Assembly (NCBI GenBank): GCA_001839685.1
Contig: MLAK01000422.1
Location: forward strand, 1 to 64,000
Source of the DNA: Tritrichomonas foetus
Lineage: Eukaryota; Parabasalia; Tritrichomonadida; Tritrichomonadidae
Direction: 5' to 3'
Length of the DNA: 64,000 nt
Shown: piece by piece, positions 9,669 to 19,212 of the stretch
Layout of the letters: each line of letters begins with the position of its first letter
How positions within the stretch are numbered: the stretch's first letter is position 1
Position numbers and translations under genes: made by a program
Notes under the pieces: generated by a model
What the model saw: the letters and a program-made list of their open reading frames with translations, nothing else
Told to the model about the DNA's origin: nothing
Databases searched by the model: none

Positions 9669-10560
9669 GAATACAAATTCATTCATTAAATATTATTTCA
9701 TTAAATTCATTAAATTTCCAGATTTTTAATTATTATGTTCAACCAGTTTCATCGTGAACATTTAAGGTCAAATGAAAAGTCAAATTAGCAAAAAGTGTTC
9801 ACAGTAAAATTGGTCGCACTTGAATTAACCAACTACTTAAATCATCCTTTTGAGAATATAATCAAAATAGTATTCACTTTTATCCGGAAAATATGAGCGA
9901 TTAATTAAACAGAAACCATGAAAAATATTAGGCTCAGTTAAGGCACATTCGATCGTGTAAACTGGCTCAAGCAGTAAATTGTTGAAAATCTCATTGAAAA
10001 AAAAAATGTGAAAATCTATTATCAATCTTGCTTCTGAAATTAATTTTGATTTATCACAATTGAAGGGAATTATGTTTCGGTGTTTTCTCTCATATTTTTG
10101 AATGAATCATATAAATATGTATAAATAAATGTTTCTGTAAAAACTTTGTTAGTGGGAAATAGAGTTTCACATGATTAACTTCTTCCTACACCTCTTTTAT
10201 TCCTTTTTTAAATCGTCACAAATTTTCTTCGAAAATTTCAATGACAAACTCATAATTTTTAAATGTAATCAATTTTACCAAAATAACTGGAATTTTTATA
10301 TTATTGAATATTTGTATTACACAGTAGATTATTTCAATTAAAACTATTTAAATAAAAGTTATTATTGAAATTATATAACTTAATTTATTTAAAAAGTTTA
10401 TCAATTTAATAGCTATTGAATTGATGATTTAAACCTTCACAAACCTGTACTTGGTTCTTTGATTTTCTGAATTTTTCGAACGTGTAAAAAAAATAAATGA
10501 ATATAGAAAAAAGTTATTCATTTCAAGTTGGTTTTCTGAAAAAGTTCAATATAATTTCAC
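9669..10560. other. Intergenic, no intact gene
   Basis: A weak plus-strand frame across about 9738-10119 reads protein-like pieces but holds about nine stops, close to what AT-rich random sequence would give. I do not call a gene. Extra AAAAAGTT-type motifs lie near 10510 and 10539. Confidence 0.4.
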
Positions 10561-10570
10561 AAAAAGTTGG
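10561..10570 (+). promoter_or_regulatory. Candidate promoter motif AAAAAGTTGG
   Basis: Lies about 50 bases before the ATG of the B56 gene in gene orientation. It matches the motif seen 40-65 bases before several other start codons in this window. Function is inferred from recurrence only. Confidence 0.4.
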
Positions 10571-10619
10571 AACAAAACTAAAAATAAATTCGTGAATCAT
10601 AACTTAATTTCAACGAATC

Positions 10620-12173
10620 ATGATCAAACTTCCCATCTCTTCCAAGAAATTTCTATCAAATTCCCACGGCCCAAAAAACGTCATCATTTCGAAAACTTCT
10701 CGAGGATCGAATCTCCCGGTGCTTCATGCAAATTCGTCTGTAAATGTCGCACTTCATGCACTTAAAAAGAAGAAAACGCTTCCACCGATTCCCAAAAATA
10801 TTCAGCCTCCAGCTCTTCTCAATCTGACAAACAACTCATCCTTCGAAAACGTGTTGCTTGTGAAAACTAACATATCGGTTAATCCTACAAATGATCAACT
10901 CAAGAAGGATCATCGTTTAATTCAAAGAAATGAGCTTCTTGAAATGCTGAAAGAATTAAGAAATTGCGTTGATTATCAAGTTCTGACATTTCCAAAACAT
11001 AATATGACAAGATCAGCGAAAATATTGAAAGCAAAGACAAATTTAATAATAATGCTAAAAGCTTACCAAGATGCTCACGTTCGAAACCAGCTTTCAATCG
11101 CAGATCGTGGATCGATTTTTTCCGTTTTAATGAAGCATATCAATCACTCGTATGATCGATCCTTACATAAAATAATTGTTCCTGGAGAGGCCAACTCGAC
11201 TTTCTTTTTGACCAACAACGATATTCTCAATTTGATATATGATTTATTTAATTTATTTATTGATCAATTTTATGAATTACTTACACATGAACAAATTGGG
11301 AAAATAATTGAAGTTTTTCAATCACCTGTTGAAACAGAACTTTATTATGCTCAAAAACTTCTCACAAATATTATGAAGATGAATGAAATTACAAAAGATT
11401 TTGTTAATACTCATCTTATGCGAATCTTCGAGGATATTTCAGACGAAGGCGCTCGATGGTCAATTAAACATATTTTAGCTTTACTTCGAGTGATTCATTT
11501 TCGTGGTGATGATGATGGACCAAGTGGTGATTCAATTGATAGTTTTAATAGTTATATTTTCCCTTTAATTTCTCTACAAAGTGCTGTTGATTTTTACCAA
11601 CCTTTTAGTTTATTCTCAAATTATTTTTATAAGAATGATTCTGAAGTTGCGTATAACTGTCTTACTTTCCTCTTCTCCCACTGGCCTGTTCGATCGTCGC
11701 ATAAACAGATGATTTTCCTCCATCAGATGCAATGCATCCTTTCTTCAATGGACATTGGAATGCTTCCCGATATTTCGAGCGAACTTTTACATATCTTAGA
11801 AAATTCCGTAACTTCAGAAAATGCCAAAGTATCAGTGATGGCGATTACTTTAATAAATGATATCAACTTTTTGACTATTTTCATTACAACAAACACCATT
11901 AAAAACATACTCTTTCGCGCTTTGAAAATAGCCGAAAAGCACTGGAATGTAGAAGTAAGAAACAAGGCTTTTGATGCCCTTGCCAAACTGGTCATGGTTC
12001 CAACGGAAGAAGGATCGAGTATGTATGGAGTTTCACCTAGAAGTCTCAATGTTCATGCAAAAGAGGTGTGGGAATTGATTGCTAAAATTGCTTCAGAAAA
12101 AGTCCAACAGGCTTCTTTGATCTGGAATAAGCCAAAATCAACGCCATTGTTGAATTGTTCATTATGCGCTTAA
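10620..12173 (+). CDS. PP2A regulatory subunit, B56 (B') family
   Basis: A 517-residue HEAT-like helical protein matching the B56 regulatory subunits of protein phosphatase 2A, which direct the phosphatase to its substrates. The diagnostic C-terminal half is visible: SEVAYNCLTFLFSHWPV, KQMIFLHQMQCIL and AEKHWNVEVRNKAFDAL correspond in order to the conserved B56 helices (the WP..., FL.E... and ...HWN...A... blocks). The N-terminal 85 residues are basic, Ser/Pro/Asn-rich and divergent. The long helical middle (about 95-300) holds the scaffold-contacting region. The start is the first ATG, after three AAAAAGTT-like motifs. Expected partners are the PP2A scaffold and catalytic subunits, not seen here. 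Confidence 0.87.
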   Translation: MIKLPISSKKFLSNSHGPKNVIISKTSRGSNLPVLHANSSVNVALHALKKKKTLPPIPKNIQPPALLNLTNNSSFENVLLVKTNISVNPTNDQLKKDHRLIQRNELLEMLKELRNCVDYQVLTFPKHNMTRSAKILKAKTNLIIMLKAYQDAHVRNQLSIADRGSIFSVLMKHINHSYDRSLHKIIVPGEANSTFFLTNNDILNLIYDLFNLFIDQFYELLTHEQIGKIIEVFQSPVETELYYAQKLLTNIMKMNEITKDFVNTHLMRIFEDISDEGARWSIKHILALLRVIHFRGDDDGPSGDSIDSFNSYIFPLISLQSAVDFYQPFSLFSNYFYKNDSEVAYNCLTFLFSHWPVRSSHKQMIFLHQMQCILSSMDIGMLPDISSELLHILENSVTSENAKVSVMAITLINDINFLTIFITTNTIKNILFRALKIAEKHWNVEVRNKAFDALAKLVMVPTEEGSSMYGVSPRSLNVHAKEVWELIAKIASEKVQQASLIWNKPKSTPLLNCSLCA

Positions 12174-12584
12174 GATTTTTTTAATTTTATTGTTTATACT
12201 ATTGTTTTTATATTTATTGTTATGTATTTGTATGTTAGTAAACATGTATATTTTCATGTAGTGTTTATATTCTTCTTTTGTTTATCTTCATTTGAATAAA
12301 TGAATTTATTTAGATTGTTATTCATTTATTTATATTATTACTCGCTCATTTCTCCTATTTCTCACTTTTTATGATTATTATTCACTCATTTATAATACAA
12401 TTGATTCATAATTCAAGAGATTCATCCACCTTGATTTTCCTGTAGTTCCTACATGAATTCATGAATTTGTTTATTAGTTTCTTTATCTTTTTATTTTTGT
12501 GTGATGATATAGTTACTATACAACTTTCAGATTATATTTTCATGATACAGAGATAAAAGATGGAAAATCAATAGAAAATATATT
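12174..12584. other. Intergenic, low-complexity AT
   Basis: Irregular TTTATT/TCATTT repeats between two plus-strand genes. A TAAA-like element lies after the B56 stop. I see no coding sequence. An ATG at 12560 reads only four codons and is not in phase with the next gene. Confidence 0.5.
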
Positions 12585-12595
12585 GAAAAGTTTGG
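12585..12595 (+). promoter_or_regulatory. Candidate promoter motif GAAAAGTTTGG
   Basis: A GAAAAAGTT-like motif about 63 bases before the second possible start (12658) of the ankyrin-type gene and 30 before the first (12625). The usual spacing elsewhere would favour 12658. Confidence 0.3.
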
Positions 12596-12624
12596 TTATT
12601 GGCCTATATACTTTTTGTGAAAAA

Positions 12625-13932
12625 ATGCGCACAATCTTATTGAATCATTTTTTTCTCATGTCCAATAGAAGCTCTTATTTAGATGAAAATATTACACTTT
12701 TTGCAGAGAAATGTATTGAGCTTCAAAAAGAATTCGATATGGTAAATTTTGAAAATGTTGAAGAAATTGCTCAAAATATCTTGCAATTGTCTTTCATAAA
12801 AGATGAAGATGGTCCACATGTTTTATGGGATTTTATTCAAACAACACTTATTAATACATTCAATAAAACAATAATGGTCCCAAAACTTTTATCTCTTTTA
12901 ATGTTGCATTTATTCACTAATGAAGAATTAAAACAGCAATTATTGAATATTATATCAGATGAATTAAACAGTCAGGTGGAAACAAATAATAACACAACTA
13001 ATAATTGTACCAAAATAGATATTAAGTTCAAAATTCCTTTATTTTATTTCATGATTGTAAATGATCTTTATGATCAAACAAAATTAGTTCAATCATTATT
13101 CAACAACAAATTATTGGATCATAATAATTTATATATCTTTTATTTTTGGTTTTTACCAATCTTAGAGAAAAAATTTCCTGATTTAAATGATAGAATATTA
13201 AGATATATGAAAATACGACCACCTATTGGATTTGAAGTGTTTTTAAAATACTTAAACACTTTTTCTAATAATGATTGGTATTTACATAAAAAGTTTACAG
13301 AAACAGGTTATTATCCTGGAACATTAGAATCCGCAATAAAAGCAGATGATATTTCATTACTCGTTTCATTAGCATCAAAAAATGATGATTTTGATTGGAA
13401 TCAATCAATTCAACCATCAATTTTGCATAATTGTTACATTTTGAATCAAAATCCAACACTTATTCAATTTGCTGCATTTTTTGGTGCAAAAAAATGTTTT
13501 GATTATTTATATGGAAATGGATCTTCAATAATGAAGAAAAACACAGTGAAAACAATAGAATTTGCAGTAGCTGGTGGAAACATTGAAATAATACAAGAAC
13601 TTTCTGAAAAATTTCGAATTTTTTATGGCTCACTTCAACTTTCTTCATGGTTTCATAAAAATGAAGTGTTTTATTGGATTTATGACCAATCTGAAGCAAA
13701 TGATTTATTATTAAGTGCATCTTCTGTTTTTGTGGCACCTTTATTCTTTGCAGTGAAAAGCAATAACATTGAAATTTTAATGTTTTGTCTTTCAGAAATC
13801 ACAAATTTGGAAAATTTCCAAATCAAACTTCAAGAAACCGATATTGCTAAAATGATTAATTATTCGAAAAGCAGTGGTGAATTATTTTCAGAAAGTTATA
13901 AAATATTTTCTGAGTTTATAGACAAAATATAA
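12625..13932 (+). CDS. Ankyrin-type (DUF3447-like) repeat protein
   Basis: A protein of up to 435 residues. The N-terminal 210 residues are helical and unlike known domains. The C-terminal half carries degenerate ankyrin-type repeats in the DUF3447 style, with NPTLIQFAAFFGAKKCFDYL, IEFAVAGGNIEIIQELSE and LFFAVKSNNIEILMFC as the recognisable helix pairs. This architecture is one of the largest families in trichomonads and is thought to mediate protein binding; no specific partner is known. The frame is open upstream, but ATG occurs first at 12625, with a second at 12658 (MSNRSS) that better fits the spacing of the upstream motif. The next gene is convergent. Confidence 0.75.
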   Translation: MRTILLNHFFLMSNRSSYLDENITLFAEKCIELQKEFDMVNFENVEEIAQNILQLSFIKDEDGPHVLWDFIQTTLINTFNKTIMVPKLLSLLMLHLFTNEELKQQLLNIISDELNSQVETNNNTTNNCTKIDIKFKIPLFYFMIVNDLYDQTKLVQSLFNNKLLDHNNLYIFYFWFLPILEKKFPDLNDRILRYMKIRPPIGFEVFLKYLNTFSNNDWYLHKKFTETGYYPGTLESAIKADDISLLVSLASKNDDFDWNQSIQPSILHNCYILNQNPTLIQFAAFFGAKKCFDYLYGNGSSIMKKNTVKTIEFAVAGGNIEIIQELSEKFRIFYGSLQLSSWFHKNEVFYWIYDQSEANDLLLSASSVFVAPLFFAVKSNNIEILMFCLSEITNLENFQIKLQETDIAKMINYSKSSGELFSESYKIFSEFIDKI

Positions 13933-14281
13933 TAAATTGTTGATCAAGCCAATTTCTGCTACAATGAAGAAATGATAGAATATCATGAATCATTGGTTAA
14001 TCTAATTAGAGATCTCTAATTTGTTTATAATATATTTCTAAAGTCAGCTTCATGACAAGAGGGAATATTAGATTAGTAACTGTGTATTTTGAGTTGCAAA
14101 AAATCATATCTGGTACTCAATATCATCTCTTTGGATATCTAATATCTATCAAACTTTCACATAATGACTAAATATGATTTATAATATATAAAAATAGCCA
14201 CAATAGATTAATAATGATATTCAGCAAATAAAAATAAAACCATCCAAAAATAATCCGAAATTGAAAAAAAGCAATGAAATT
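13933..14281. other. Convergent intergenic spacer with 18-bp palindrome
   Basis: Separates the 3' ends of the ankyrin-type gene (plus) and the aldo-keto reductase (minus). It holds a perfect palindrome at 14004-14021 (see separate entry) and otherwise only AT-rich sequence. Confidence 0.6.
14004..14021. repeat. Perfect 18-bp palindrome between convergent genes
   Basis: AATTAGAGATCTCTAATT is its own reverse complement. Its position between two convergent 3' ends would suit a bidirectional hairpin or protein-binding site. No function is shown. Confidence 0.6.
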
Positions 14282-15205
14282 TTACCACGAGTCACTAAAA
14301 ACGTTAACACCCCATAATTTTTTCATGTTAGCAAATCTGGTACATCTTTCACGTTTCTTAAGTCGTAATATTTGATCTTGAGTGAGTTCAAAATCAAGTT
14401 CAGAATTAGATTTGATACGCTGTGGCGTAACACTTTTAACAAGAACAACAACATTTGAACCAAGTGATTGAAGGAATTTAATAGCGACATTCACAACTGG
14501 GCGATTCAATTCTTTAGAAACTTTAACAAGTTCATCATCTTCAAGAAGATTTGGTGCTGTTGAATTTGGATCTTTTGATGGACGTCCAATTGATGTATGA
14601 GTGGTAACAATAATGTTGTGTTTAGCACAATATTCAATAAGTGCTTCTTGTTGCATATATAAATGACATTCAACTTGATTTGTATAAGGTTGAATTGTCA
14701 CTTCTGGATGGAATCTCATCTTTTCTAATAACTCAATAGTGAAATTAGATACACCAATTCGTTTAACTAACCCTTTCTTAACAAGATCTTCCATAGCTTT
14801 CCATGTATCAAAAATTGAAATAGTTTCATCAACAAGCATTTTGCCATTCTCTGATGGAAATGGATCATTTTCAACTTTCTTAAATGCCATTGGCCAATGA
14901 ACTAAATATAAATCTAAATATTCTAATTGAAGATTTGCTAATGTTTCACGACATGCTTTTTCAACATCATTTGGATGATGTGCATTATTCCAAAGTTTTG
15001 ATGTCACCCAAACTTCTTCTCATTTAATAACTTTTCGTTCAAATAAATCATGCAACGCATCTCCAACCTCCTTTTCATTGAAATAAGCCCATGCACAATC
15101 AACATTGTTATAACCACATTCTTCGATTGCATATCTTACTGCTTCTTGGGTGACACCTTTGTCTGAAAGGAATGTTCCAAGTCCAAATCGTGGGAATTCT
15201 TGCAT
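14282..15205 (-). pseudogene. Aldo-keto reductase interrupted by one in-frame TGA
   Basis: An NADPH-dependent aldo-keto reductase of about 307 codons in a single frame, cut by one TGA at 15020-15022. Both sides are well conserved. Upstream: FPRFGLGTFL and VDCAWAYFNEKEVGDAL with the catalytic Asp and Tyr. Downstream: EEVWVTSKLWN with the catalytic Lys, and LVHWP with the catalytic His, followed by GVSNF and the cofactor-binding end. The TGA replaces the residue that is usually Arg in the K-R-E-E segment; a single base would convert it to CGA or AGA. The first ATG is 15205; the frame upstream lacks one. It could be a pseudogene, a strain polymorphism, a base error or readthrough. A GACTTTTTG (reverse CAAAAAGTC) motif lies 60 bases upstream. 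Confidence 0.8.
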
Positions 15206-15895
15206 CTTTTGCTCACTGGTGAACAATAAAAGTGAAGTGATATTTCATTTATGCAATGAATTTAGACTTTTTGAGAACAAATATCAAATTTTCAGTGATT
15301 CATTCTGAAAAAATCATAATGAAATTGAATGATTAATCAACTTTTTGCTAAAGTAATTCATAAACTATTGAAAAAATACGATTTTTGACTTTTTGAATAT
15401 TTAGGATGTGATTAAATTAATCGTACTTTGAATCAAACTCATAAAGGATTCAAATTTGGTAAAAAAAACATGATAGAGTATGAACAGATAATGAAATGCT
15501 TCATATGAATCATTGATGAATAAGAAAACAATTTTGAAATAGGGATCTCTTGTAGGACCAGCATCGAGAAACAAATTAATCGTAACTATCGATAAATAAC
15601 ATTAAATATTTTAGCGCCAAATTAGAACAAATGTTGTGTATTACTTTTTCCGTTTTTAACTTATTTTATACATGAACAATGTGAGAATTGATCAATAAAT
15701 AAAAAAAATTATTAATTCCGACCTGAGACATTGCCCCTAATAATTTATTATGAATAACTAATGCGTATCCATAGAGTGAGTCTTTAATTTATTCGAATAA
15801 TGATTCGGTGGAAATTTAGTCGAAAAATTTCCGGATTGTTTGTCACATCACAACACCGATCGGAATTTTTCATAGGAGATTTCCAAAAATTCAAA
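15206..15895. other. Divergent intergenic spacer
   Basis: Holds the promoters of the aldo-keto reductase (minus) and the stefin gene (plus). The minus-strand motif CAAAAAGTC lies at 15265-15273. I see no coding frame beyond the possible N-terminal extension of the stefin from the ATG at 15800, and no RNA gene. Confidence 0.5.
15265..15273 (-). promoter_or_regulatory. Candidate promoter motif CAAAAAGTC
   Basis: Lies 60 bases before the ATG of the aldo-keto reductase in gene orientation. It belongs to the set of GAAAAAGTK-like motifs described in the findings. Confidence 0.35.
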
Positions 15896-16216
15896 ATGAA
15901 TATTTTTGTGTTATTTTTACTTCATTTTTTTCGTACAATGGAAGGAGGAATTAGCCCAGCTGATGTAAACGATGGACCAGCCAATCAAGCCGTCAGGTTA
16001 GCCATCCAAAGGCATAATGAGGAATCCAACGACAATCTTCAATTCCAAAAAATTATCAATCTTTCGCAACAAGTCGTCGCCGGAATGCGTTATAGAGCAA
16101 CAATTGAATGCACGAAGGATGGAGCTACTAAGCAATTCGACATCGACATTTGGTGCAAGCCAGGAAAAGATTTTCCAACAAACTTCGAAGTTCAGTCATT
16201 TGTTGCCAAAGAATAA
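15896..16216 (+). CDS. Stefin/cystatin-like cysteine protease inhibitor
   Basis: A small cystatin. The inhibitory wedge is visible: a Gly pair near the N-terminus (MEGGISPAD), the QVVAG first hairpin loop and a Cys-Lys-Pro-Gly second loop. It would block papain-type peptidases, which trichomonads produce in abundance. The start is ambiguous. From 15938 it is a 92-residue cytosolic stefin, the usual length. From 15896 it gains a 14-residue hydrophobic leader (MNIFVLFLLHFFRT) that could act as a signal peptide. From 15800 it would be 138 residues. The annotated start is the middle choice. No disulphide-type Cys pattern is seen, which favours a stefin rather than a secreted family-2 cystatin. 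Confidence 0.85.
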   Translation: MNIFVLFLLHFFRTMEGGISPADVNDGPANQAVRLAIQRHNEESNDNLQFQKIINLSQQVVAGMRYRATIECTKDGATKQFDIDIWCKPGKDFPTNFEVQSFVAKE

Positions 16217-16500
16217 ATGTTTATTTTTTTACTATTTAGTTTTTTCACCATTTAGTTTTTTAATTTCGCTTTGTTATGGAATATCAAATAATCAATTTTT
16301 CAGACATCTACTGAAACTTCAGGTTATTATTGTCTTTTGTCATGCATTATGTCTATTCCGGTGAAATGGCAATTACTCAAGTAATCGTCATTGAATCACT
16401 GTTTCTATTTTCCACTTTTTGACTCACATATCGAGAACTTTGGGGGTGCACCCCAGATAACAATAATAGAAAAAGGAATTGTAGTAAAAAGTTGTTAATT
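16217..16500. other. Intergenic with GC palindrome
   Basis: Short spacer before the profilin gene. It contains the GC-only-flanked palindrome at 16443-16454, unusual in such AT-rich DNA. A TAAA overlaps the stefin stop codon. No coding sequence seen. Confidence 0.5.
16443..16454. promoter_or_regulatory. GC-rich 12-bp palindrome GGGGTGCACCCC
   Basis: A perfect palindrome about 100 bases before the profilin start, in an otherwise AT-rich spacer. It could be a dimeric transcription-factor site. Inference only. Confidence 0.35.
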
Positions 16501-16509
16501 GAAAAAGTG
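16501..16509 (+). promoter_or_regulatory. Candidate promoter motif GAAAAAGTG
   Basis: Lies 42 bases before the profilin ATG. A second copy (TAAAAAGTTG) is just upstream near 16487. Same motif class as before the B56, copine, kelch and LtaS-like genes. Confidence 0.4.
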
Positions 16510-16550
16510 AATTGTTACTTTTTTACTTTTTATTTACTTACCAAAAGCGA

Positions 16551-16952
16551 ATGTCAGTCGATTTTGCTAAAGTTCAACAAGAAAATCCAGAATGGACAAA
16601 CTGTCTCTTCTTCAATGGAGAACCAGCTGTCCTTCACTCCTCACTCGAAGGTGTTTCCAAAGAAACTCTCGAACAATACGTTTCTCTTTTCAATGACTAC
16701 GATTCGACCATCAAATCAGGCTTCACATTCAATGACGTCCACTACCACGTACACCGTTTCTACGATGGCCTTATCTATGGCCGCGCCGACCCAAATACAA
16801 AGCGCACTGACGGATTTTGCTTATTCCGCACCGAACGCGAAGGAAAGACACCACTCTATGCAGTCATCACATACGATCTTCCAAACGTTTCTGCCAGAAT
16901 GATTCCTCTCCTCAACAAGACTGTCGAGGGCCTCAAAGATCAGCTTGCATAA
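16551..16952 (+). CDS. Profilin-like actin-binding protein
   Basis: A 133-residue protein with the length and pattern of profilin: a first helix with W-T-N-C-L and N-G around residues 13-20, a central FNDYDSTIKSGFTFNDVHY stretch, the Y-G-R turn, a GFCLFRTER strand, and a C-terminal helix reading MIPLLNKTVEGL. Profilins bind actin monomers and promote filament growth. Trichomonads have several divergent forms. The ATG at 16551 is chosen because the hydrophobic upstream extension in frame is not profilin-like, and because the promoter motif is 42 bases upstream. Codon use is richer in G/C than in neighbouring genes, suggesting high expression. A stop-overlapping TAAA follows. Confidence 0.8.
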   Translation: MSVDFAKVQQENPEWTNCLFFNGEPAVLHSSLEGVSKETLEQYVSLFNDYDSTIKSGFTFNDVHYHVHRFYDGLIYGRADPNTKRTDGFCLFRTEREGKTPLYAVITYDLPNVSARMIPLLNKTVEGLKDQLA

Positions 16953-17618
16953 AATAAACCGCCTTTATCATCTAATTTTTCCCCTTCTTTTTGGATTTAT
17001 CAACTTTTTAATTAAGCTTTTACCATTTTATGCTTTCTCCCTCTTAACGAGGATTCTTTTTGAGATTCGAATAATGAATTTTTTCTTTCCCATGAAGAAA
17101 CCGAGGAAATTGAATGTCTGTGAAATCCAAATAAAATAAATTCAATTTGTTTTGATCATGCTTTTTGATATTGATGATTAATTTTTATTCGACATTTATA
17201 AATTTTCGATATCTGAATTTTTTGATAAAATTGTGAATCACAATGGCTCTAAATATACTGAGTGAAGTTATTTTTCCAGTAATTAAGGTTCTGAGAAACT
17301 TTTTAGTCAACATGAAAAAAATATTTTTTTTTACTTGATGACTTCCTAAAGGCACATGGTAAGTGTTTTTAAACATTCTTCACAAAGAGATTTGCATGAA
17401 AAAATGAATCATTATCAATGATTGGCCCAGTTTCACTTAAAATGAACATTTGTCACTGATGATGCATTTTCTCGATGGCAGTAGTGTAAAAAACAGTAAC
17501 AGCAACTCGATATAGTAAAGGAAAAGAAAAGAAATTGGAGAATTCATTCAAAAATCACTTCATTTGTTTTGGACAAAAAAAAAAGAAAAAAATGAAGAAA
17601 AATAAAATGTTTATTCAT
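16953..17618. other. Intergenic, no gene seen
   Basis: Convergent spacer between profilin (plus) and the ARL6IP1-like gene (minus). AT-rich with A-runs. No convincing coding or RNA feature. Confidence 0.5.
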
Positions 17619-18239
17619 CTATTCGGTTTTTTCTTTTGAAATGGCAAAATTACTTGTCACGCTGGCCAAGCGGTCCTGTAAGTCCGCAAACTGTGCTGAA
17701 ACGTGGAGTTGGAGGAGGAATGGAAGAAGAAGGATACCATTTAAGATGATGAAGAGGGCGAGTGAGTCAGAAATCGATAAAAACAAATAAAAGATGAAAT
17801 TGAGGACAAACAGTGTTCCTGCAATAAGGAAAAGCTTCTTTTGTTCAATTCCTTCCTTCGCGTGTTGAATCTGCCTTTTGAGTAAATAATGGAGAGTTCC
17901 TATGAAAGCAGCGATTTGTTGAATTGTATAGCGTTTGCGTGGAGCGTCTTCAGGGAGGTTTTTGACCCTTTTACCGAGGACCAATCTTCTCAAAAATGGC
18001 TTGATGAGTGGGAAGTAGAATGGCAAGCTGAAGTATAAGCCAAGGCAGAGAAAAACAAATGAATAGACTGGAAGGTGGAGGCAATAGACGCCGAAGAAAA
18101 GTAAATTGATGAGAACATATAAAAGTGCTGATTTTCTCCTCTTTAAAAAGAGAGCAACATCCTCGAATTTGTATACATCTTCTTCAATGGGTTGTAAAAA
18201 ATTGTAGAGACAATTCGCAAACTGTTTTGATGATTCCAT
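17619..18239 (-). CDS. ARL6IP1/reticulon-like ER membrane protein
   Basis: A 206-residue membrane protein with two long hydrophobic hairpins (about residues 35-85 and 138-182), separated by a basic, helical cytosolic loop. Size and layout match ARL6IP1, a reticulon-type protein that inserts wedge-like hairpins to curve ER tubules. Supporting stretches are LFLKRRKSALLYVLINLLFF before the first hairpin and ILNGILLLPFLLQLH in the second. PRA1 proteins have a similar layout and are the main alternative. The start ATG is clear; a GAAAAAAGTG motif lies about 24 bases upstream. Codon use is fairly GC-rich, as in profilin. Confidence 0.6.
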   Translation of the reverse strand: MESSKQFANCLYNFLQPIEEDVYKFEDVALFLKRRKSALLYVLINLLFFGVYCLHLPVYSFVFLCLGLYFSLPFYFPLIKPFLRRLVLGKRVKNLPEDAPRKRYTIQQIAAFIGTLHYLLKRQIQHAKEGIEQKKLFLIAGTLFVLNFIFYLFLSISDSLALFIILNGILLLPFLLQLHVSAQFADLQDRLASVTSNFAISKEKTE

Positions 18240-18780
18240 ATTTTAATGATTTCCTTTACTTGACACTTTTTTCGATCGTACAAAAAGTCGTCATGATCGT
18301 ATAAACGTTCACTCATTTCACAAAATTAAACGGTCGCATAAAAATGCTAAAAATCAACAGACAAAAAGTGACAATCAATATCTTTAATTAACATTTTTTT
18401 CTTCGTATTCATAGTAAAGACTCGCTGTTTTGATTAAGAAAGAGAGTAAAATTAACCATCGCAATGACATATTTAAAAATTTTTGTTTCACGACGATACA
18501 TGAAAAAAAGGGAGAGGGGAAAGAAAGTCATTATTTCTTCTCAGAAAATTATTATTGAGAACAAAATAATGGCATATTAATTTTGAAATATATAGCTCTG
18601 TCATACGACCAAAAAGTTAAGCTGGAAATTCAAAATCACATGAATAATTGACCAAACTTGGCCGATATCTTTTCTTAGTTGGGTCGTAATGCAGATGTAT
18701 ATGGAAATAGAATAGAATATTTAAATAAATATTTTATCATAATAAAAATCATATTCTGTAAAGGAAAGGAAAATTAGATC
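18240..18780. other. Intergenic, no gene seen
   Basis: Contains the promoter region of the ARL6IP1-like gene. There are AAAAAGTC/AAAAAGTG motifs on the plus strand near 18279 and 18365, but no plus-strand gene follows closely. No open frame of note. Confidence 0.5.
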
Positions 18781-19009
18781 TCATGTTTCATTCTTTTTGA
18801 AAGATACAGAGAGGAGAACCGGATCGGTATTAATTTTGAAGCCTTTAACCTGATTATTCAATATTAATTCATGATACTGAGAGACATTCCCATAATATGC
18901 TCCTCTAAAACTTGCCAACGAAAGTGCCATTTTTAATCCTTTTGGCTGGGTATTGTAATAATTTGCCAAAATTCGAATATCTTCATCATTGTAATTTTTT
19001 GCTGAAATA
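18781..19009 (-). pseudogene. 3' part of mariner-interrupted protein kinase gene
   Basis: Seventy-six codons (from I-S-A-K-N-Y to the stop) that form the C-terminal end of the kinase-like gene at 20300-21332. A transposon separates the two. The phase matches: removing the element and one copy of the TA target site joins L-T to I-S-A-K without a frame change. A TIR-derived ATG inside the element could start a short hybrid protein of about 92 residues, unlikely to be functional. The piece shows no recognisable domain. Confidence 0.75.
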
Positions 19010-19037
19010 TAGGGTGTCCGGAGGCGTGATGTCACTA
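19010..19037 (+). repeat. Mariner left terminal inverted repeat
   Basis: Begins TAGGGTGTCCGG after the flanking TA. Pairs with the right repeat with four mismatches, all at positions 13-16. Confidence 0.9.
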
Positions 19038-19212
19038 CCCACATTAGAAGTGAAATCAATACATTATATTTATAAATAATAAACTATGCAATGTTAACAT
19101 AAAAATTTTGAAAACAATTTTTTTTTCTCTTGACTGAAAATAGAGATAAAGAATCTTTTTCATAAAAAAAAAGAACAATTTATAAACGTACACGATGCAC
19201 GTTTATTAAAAA

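Noticed and set aside
9837..10025. 62-codon minus-strand frame
   Set aside because: No recognisable features, no motif upstream, and an opposing frame of similar quality; length is within chance.
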